This document shows, in pieces, positions 59,622-64,000 of a DNA stretch of 64,000 nt. The notes beneath the pieces are model-generated. The model was not told the DNA's origin. It saw only the letters and a list, made by a program, of their open reading frames with translations, and ran no database searches. The stretch lies in the NCBI GenBank assembly GCA_964036295.1, contig OZ038465.1, positions 23,036,870 to 23,100,869 of the forward strand. Direction: 5' to 3'. The DNA is from Plumapathes pennacea. Its lineage: Eukaryota; Cnidaria; Anthozoa; Antipatharia; Myriopathidae. How positions within the stretch are numbered: position 1 is the first letter of the stretch; each line of letters begins with the position of its first letter. The translations under genes were made by a program, and so were the position numbers.

Positions 59622-62240
59622 ATAACCTCCGCTACCTTAAAGTAGGCTGATCGGATGAATGTTTAAACATGGTTGTTTGCACTTTTTGTGCATCGAATGT
59701 GCTCCTTGAGCATCGCCCAACCAAATGAAAAATAAAGAATATTACGATCTTTTATACAACCTGAGAAATTCCACAACTTAGAAGAGTACCGCAAGGTTAT
59801 GGTTAAGAGCATAACCTCCGTTACCTAGATTTCTCAATGTCTTTGTATTCGGTCTTTGTTACGTTTTACGCGCTAATAGTTGTTTGGCCAAAGACCAAAG
59901 TGGGATAGAAAACAGCGATTGAGAAGTTAATATACGGTAGATAAGAGACACGAAAGTCTGGAAACATAACCTCTGTTACCGGTGTTACCAATAACCTCCG
60001 TTACAACAAATCAAAATCTCTGTTAATATTAACGGTGGAGTAACACAAACCATTTGTAAAGTTATGATAACGTTGCGCAAACTTTTTCCTGTGGATTTCG
60101 CACCGTGTACAGCCTTTTCAGACCTCTTGTCTGCTTCACGTGGTTGTGATTACGTGTAATCCCAGAGGTTTCTCCCAAAATCAAAGTGTTACGTGTTCTT
60201 TTGCTACGAGATCGATAACACAAGCCATTTAAGCCCGTTTACTTACTCTGTCCCTCTTTTTAAAGACTATAACCCAATAGGTTCGAAAATTAATCCAAAT
60301 CAATGAACTTAACGATTCTGGTAACGGAAGTTGCGTCGGTCGGTTAAAGTGTCAGTATGTCCGGACTGACGTTTGGATACACATGAAACCCCTTACATAT
60401 CATGTTATGCTTCCATGCCGTTCTTAACTGAAGAAATAATCTTTCCTGGATAAAGACAGAGCTTATCTCAAAGCTATATAACACCAAACGTCGATTACAC
60501 GCTTTCTGCCCTAGATGCTCCCCAAAACGCGAGCAGAGATCCAACGAGCCTATCGCCAGAGGAAACAACAAGAGGAAGGGATAACGAAAGCGCCTAAAAA
60601 GACACGGGCTGAAATTCAAAGAGAATATAGAGAAAGAAAAAAGCAAATAGATAGGAAAGGATATGAAGAAAATGAAAGAGAACGGAAGCGGCGTGCATAC
60701 ATTCCAACGTCCTTGTTAGACGAAAAGGTGCAGGCATGTCTTCCGAATATGCATGCAATAGTCCAGATGGACTTTGTCGAAAACTACACCTGCCAGTCCA
60801 ACGAGGAGGTACAGCCGGCCTACTGGAATGCGTCAATGGTAACGCTTCATCCAGGCGTTGCGTACTTAAAGTCCACTGAGGGCGAGTTAAACCACTTTAG
60901 CAGAGTTTTTGTCTCAGATGAGCTTGGTCACAACTCTGCTACCGTATTTGCGATTATCAAGAGGCTGATGTCAGAAATGAAGGAAACATCGCCAGGCCTT
61001 CAGCACGTACACTACTACACCGACAGCCCAACCTCCCAGTACCGCAACAAAACGATGTTTCACATCGTTAGCCAACATGAAAAGCTTTTTGGTGTCACTG
61101 CATCCTGGAACTTCTTCGAAGCAGGTCATGGTAAAGGTTTGTGATGGCGTTGGAGGGTCGATGAAGCGCATGGCCGACGAGGCTGTGCGACAACAGAAGG
61201 CAGTCATTCAAGATGCTGCCGACTTCTTTGCATGGGCAAAATCTGGGCACATGGCAAAAAGTTCAGTTTCGTTCTACTTTGTCCCAAAGCAAGACTGCCA
61301 GGCTGCCAACCAAGAAATACAGCGTTTCGGGAAAATCAAACCTGTTCCTGGGACACTGAAGCTTCACGCAGTTGCGGGAGATCTACAAGAGCCGGGAAAA
61401 ATCATCGCATGAGAAACCTCGTGTCATTGCGAACAGTGCTTCAACGGTGAATTATTTAACCGCGATTCACCATGCAAGTGGTCAACGCATATTCTGAAGG
61501 AACCCCAAATCCCAGGTGTGATTATACCAGCGACAGGTGACTGGATTGCCGCAGTTTACGACGATAAGTGGTACGTGGGTGAAGTCCTTGAAGTTGACAA
61601 AACTGACGGCGACGCCAACGTATCTTTCATGCATTCGTCTTCAAAAAATGTAGCCATGTTGAAGAAGCCGAACCAACCAGATGAGTTGTGGGTCATGTTT
61701 GGTTCGATACTTGCCATATTTGAGCCTCCATGCCCCCACGGAAAAACGCGCAGGCAGTTCAAGTTTAACAGTGATACTGTGGACAACATTAAACAGCTCT
61801 AAACAAAATGGCTGGACCAGTAGGCAAATGGAGAGGACATGCAATACCTACAAATATTTTGAATGACTTCAATAACCTCCGTTACAAAGATCGTTACCAC
61901 AAAACAGATGATTAATTCGTTATTTGTGAGGTATAAACAGGATAATCATTTTACAAATATAAGATCACTCACACAGTAACGCTTTTAAGCACGCATACCT
62001 TTTGTAGGTCTGAAACAACCAACTACTTACAAACTTTCATAATCTATTAACCATCGCTCCTTTATAACAACATGATCATTTCAGTTTATAATCAAAAGAG
62101 TTAATACTTTTGCAACTTAGGTATGTGAAAACACAGTCATGTACTTTACTCAGTGACCAATAAAACAGTCATTAATGTCAAACTTTTGAATAAAGTCTTC
62201 AGTCTATTTTAAGGGAATTCGTGTAACTTCCGTTACCAAA
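59622..62240. mobile_element. DNA transposon body marked by ATAACCTCCGTTAC repeats
   Basis: Copies of ATAACCTCCGTTAC or close variants lie on both sides of the transposase-like gene: 59622, 59811, 59966 and 59991 upstream; 60320 (inverted) just before it; 61871 and 62222 downstream. Subterminal repeats like this usually bind transposase. I could not find terminal inverted repeats or a target duplication, so the limits given are those of the repeats. Confidence 0.55.
60515..61802 (+). pseudogene. Transposase-like protein gene, two lesions
   Basis: Three open stretches form one gene. Codons from ATG 60515 give a duplicated motif (KTRAEIQRAYRQRK at residues 4-17, KTRAEIQREYRERK at 29-42), basic ERERKRRAYIPTSLL, then AIVQMDFVENYTCQ, VFVSDELGHNSATVFAIIKR and HYYTDSPTSQYRNKTMFHIV, then FFEAGHGKG. 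A 1-base frame change at about 61136-61145 leads to CDGVGGSMKRMADEAVRQQK and an internal TGA (61410-61412). The frame then runs on through a Cys-rich CHCEQCF block to a Tudor/SH3-like tail (GDWIAAVYDDKWYVGEV). Asp in MDFxENY, Asp in TDSPTSQYRNK and the GKGxxDGxGG block look like an RNase H-fold transposase core (inference). Related proteins are repetitive in cnidarians and fish, to my memory. The stretch between the basic region and MDFVENY looks short, suggesting an internal deletion. Confidence 0.75.
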
Positions 62241-62835
62241 ACTGTTACCAGAGAGTTCCTCGATATCTCTTGAGGCAAATTTTCGAAATCTTCTAGGGCT
62301 TTCTGAAAGTGTAAACAACACCTCAAAGATTTTAAAACGCTATGAAATAAGTTTTTTGCCACCCATATCGAAAAGGGAACAGAAATCAAAGGCATTACAT
62401 CATGTTTTCCACTCAAAATTGTAAGTTTGCTGAATATCTCAAGTACCCATTACGACCAAAATATTGAAGTAAATACTCAGTTTTTTTGTTTCGTAGCATC
62501 AATTATATATTGTTTTTGCTATAAAAGAAGACACATCTATGTTCCCTTTAACGTTACTGGTGAAATGTGCGTAATTTAGCAAGTACTCTTGAAAAATATG
62601 TGTATATTTTTAGTCCCACCTATATGTAATGAAATAACGATAACTTCTCGAATATAAAAGATTACATGAAAATGTTTCGTACATTTCATTTGGAATACCT
62701 AAGCTGCATGGCAGAAACTTCAAACATGAAATTGGTGCGACTTCGTTTTGGTCGATTTCACAATTCCTACTTGTGTACTTTAAGCGAGAATGAGTGATTT
62801 GATTTGCTTGACTGCAGTCGATTTTCAAATTCCAA
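61803..62835. other. 3' flank of the transposase-like gene
   Basis: AT-rich non-coding DNA holding the last two ATAACCTCCGTTAC-like boxes (61871, 62222). No gene recognised. Confidence 0.5.
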
Positions 62836-62908
62836 ATTTTGGTTACAAAGCGCGCAAGGCAGTTTGGCCTAATTAGACCAAACTGCCGTGTGCGCTTTGT
62901 AAACAAAA
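62836..62908. repeat. 73-bp near-perfect palindrome
   Basis: ATTTTGGTTACAAAGCGCGC reads back as GTGCGCTTTGTAAACAAAAT across a TAATTA centre (62870-62875), with GCAGTTTGG facing CCAAACTGC. There are only a few mismatches and no spacer. Confidence 0.9.
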
Positions 62909-62909
62909 T

Positions 62910-64000
62910 GCTTTGCGGCCGTTTGAATCATAAATCACACGACCTGCTGGACGGCTTTCTTTTACACGTGGGAGTAATCTGTGCTTTTTATCCTGACCAT
63001 ACTACTTTTTAGTTTAGATTTTGGGTTTGTTCCGTCGGTTTCATTGCTGTGTACACAATTTACAGGATTACAAGCTGTAAGCTTTATCAAGGAGTTCATA
63101 CGATCGCTCAGATTGGAGCGGAGATGTCGGGCTGATGTGCGCAGCACAAGTTGCAAGTACTGGAACGACGCTAGGTCCCGGAAAGACTTATGCGCGAATC
63201 CCATCAGATGGTATTCGCTTCTTTTTTTCTCACTTTTTTGCTTTTCCTATTACATTTTTAAATGCAATTGACGTATACAGCCTCGTCTTTCAAAGTATTT
63301 CATTATTGATTATCTGATTTAGAAGTATCCATTGCTTGCAGGGTCGCAGTGCTTAGACTATTACATTACCTGTTTATCAAGTTGTTTACTACATTTGTAC
63401 CTTTACTTTTAAGAATTAATACAATACCAGCTTTTGCTACACTACGTTTGGAAATCAAAGACTAACTTTTATTTCTTTGTGATTGGACTTTTAATTAAAA
63501 TTACCACTTTTCTATTCTATAAAATCTTAAATATTTCGGAGAGTGCAGCGCCATTTAAAACTAGTGTTTAGGAAAGTTGACAATTGAAGGTGATAACCAG
63601 CATTCTATTTTATAAAATCTTCCGTATTAAATAGGCTTTGTGTAGCTCTCGCCCTTTGCTACTTGCAATATTAGAAGGCTTCCCAGATTTGTAAACGTTT
63701 CTTTGTTCAACGCCTCGAGTTGGTTATTATGCAAGTACTTGTCAGGCAAAAATAGAACTGTTTGCTATTGACGAACATCCCATATCTACCATAAAGTATA
63801 TGCTCTTTGCTCCTAGACGTGATATAACTTACACACCTTAAAATTTAAAATAGGAATTGAACTGCAATATTGTTTGACGGGGTTCGACTTAGTTTTCTTT
63901 GATAGTCTACAGTATATAATACAGTTGGAATATGTTGCCACATATTCGACAACAGACACAAGTCTGTGGACAGAAATAAGTACGACGCAGTTTGGGTAAC
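62910..64000. other. No recognisable feature
   Basis: AT-rich DNA with overlapping short frames (62962-63204 minus, 62981-63271 plus) that read through each other and show no known motif. A repeated TTCTATTYTATAAAATCTT block occurs at 63511 and 63604. Confidence 0.45.

Noticed and set aside
62962..63271. Overlapping 80- and 96-codon frames on opposite strands
   Set aside because: Antisense pair without recognisable domains; probably chance.

Overview
The window is animal nuclear DNA. It is AT-rich, intron-bearing and almost entirely repeats, with no operons, ribosome-binding sites or prokaryotic genes. Several features point to an anthozoan cnidarian, most likely a stony coral: a tRNA-headed SINE of the type common in corals, several decayed non-LTR (LINE) reverse transcriptases, a transposon-borne protein carrying a 2A-like peptide (DIEKNPGP), and many foldback MITEs. 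The organism is an inference; no species is claimed. I see no conserved single-copy housekeeping gene.

Layout. 0-8.7 kb: decayed repeats, including a GCTCGT-hairpin repeat, two minus-strand LINE remnants, a broken copy of the 2A gene (4.0-4.85 kb), a PIF/Harbinger-type MITE (5623-5955) and a Mutator-like foldback (7.15-8.36 kb). 8.72-17.75 kb: a 5'-truncated LINE split by a 7,690-bp terminal-inverted-repeat (TIR) element (9269-16958). Removing that element and one ATGT copy restores the LINE reading frame exactly. The element carries two arrays built on GTCCGTCGGAC and, between them, a spliced minus-strand gene of unknown family whose splice phases all agree. 17.9-19.3 kb: an open minus-strand L2/CR1-like reverse transcriptase. 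21.4-26.8 kb: a MITE, a ~0.9-kb duplicated segment on both sides, the better 2A-gene copy and a SINE. 27.16-28.90 kb: a Pack-MULE-like element (long TIRs, perfect 9-bp target duplication) carrying a broken RecQ-like helicase fragment.

34-55 kb is a readable set of nested insertions. A GCTCGT-hairpin repeat was entered at TTAA by a palindromic element (35630-54044). That element holds a second TTAA element with related ends (47789-52637) and a CCCTTGCGAAAT-ended element (35850-46734). The latter was entered by its own sister copy (37674-44262), which was entered by a relative with the same ends but different subterminal repeats (38165-40424). Empty sites for several of these steps are present inside the window.

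55-64 kb holds a local duplication with GAGTAACCAC hairpins, a MITE superfamily with 2-bp target duplications, and a broken transposase-like gene (60515-61802) lying among copies of ATAACCTCCGTTAC.

Functionally the window is a transposon graveyard with some possibly live pieces. The strongest candidates for something undescribed are the 7.7-kb TIR element with its spliced gene, and the CCCTTGYGAAAT family with swapped subterminal arrays.
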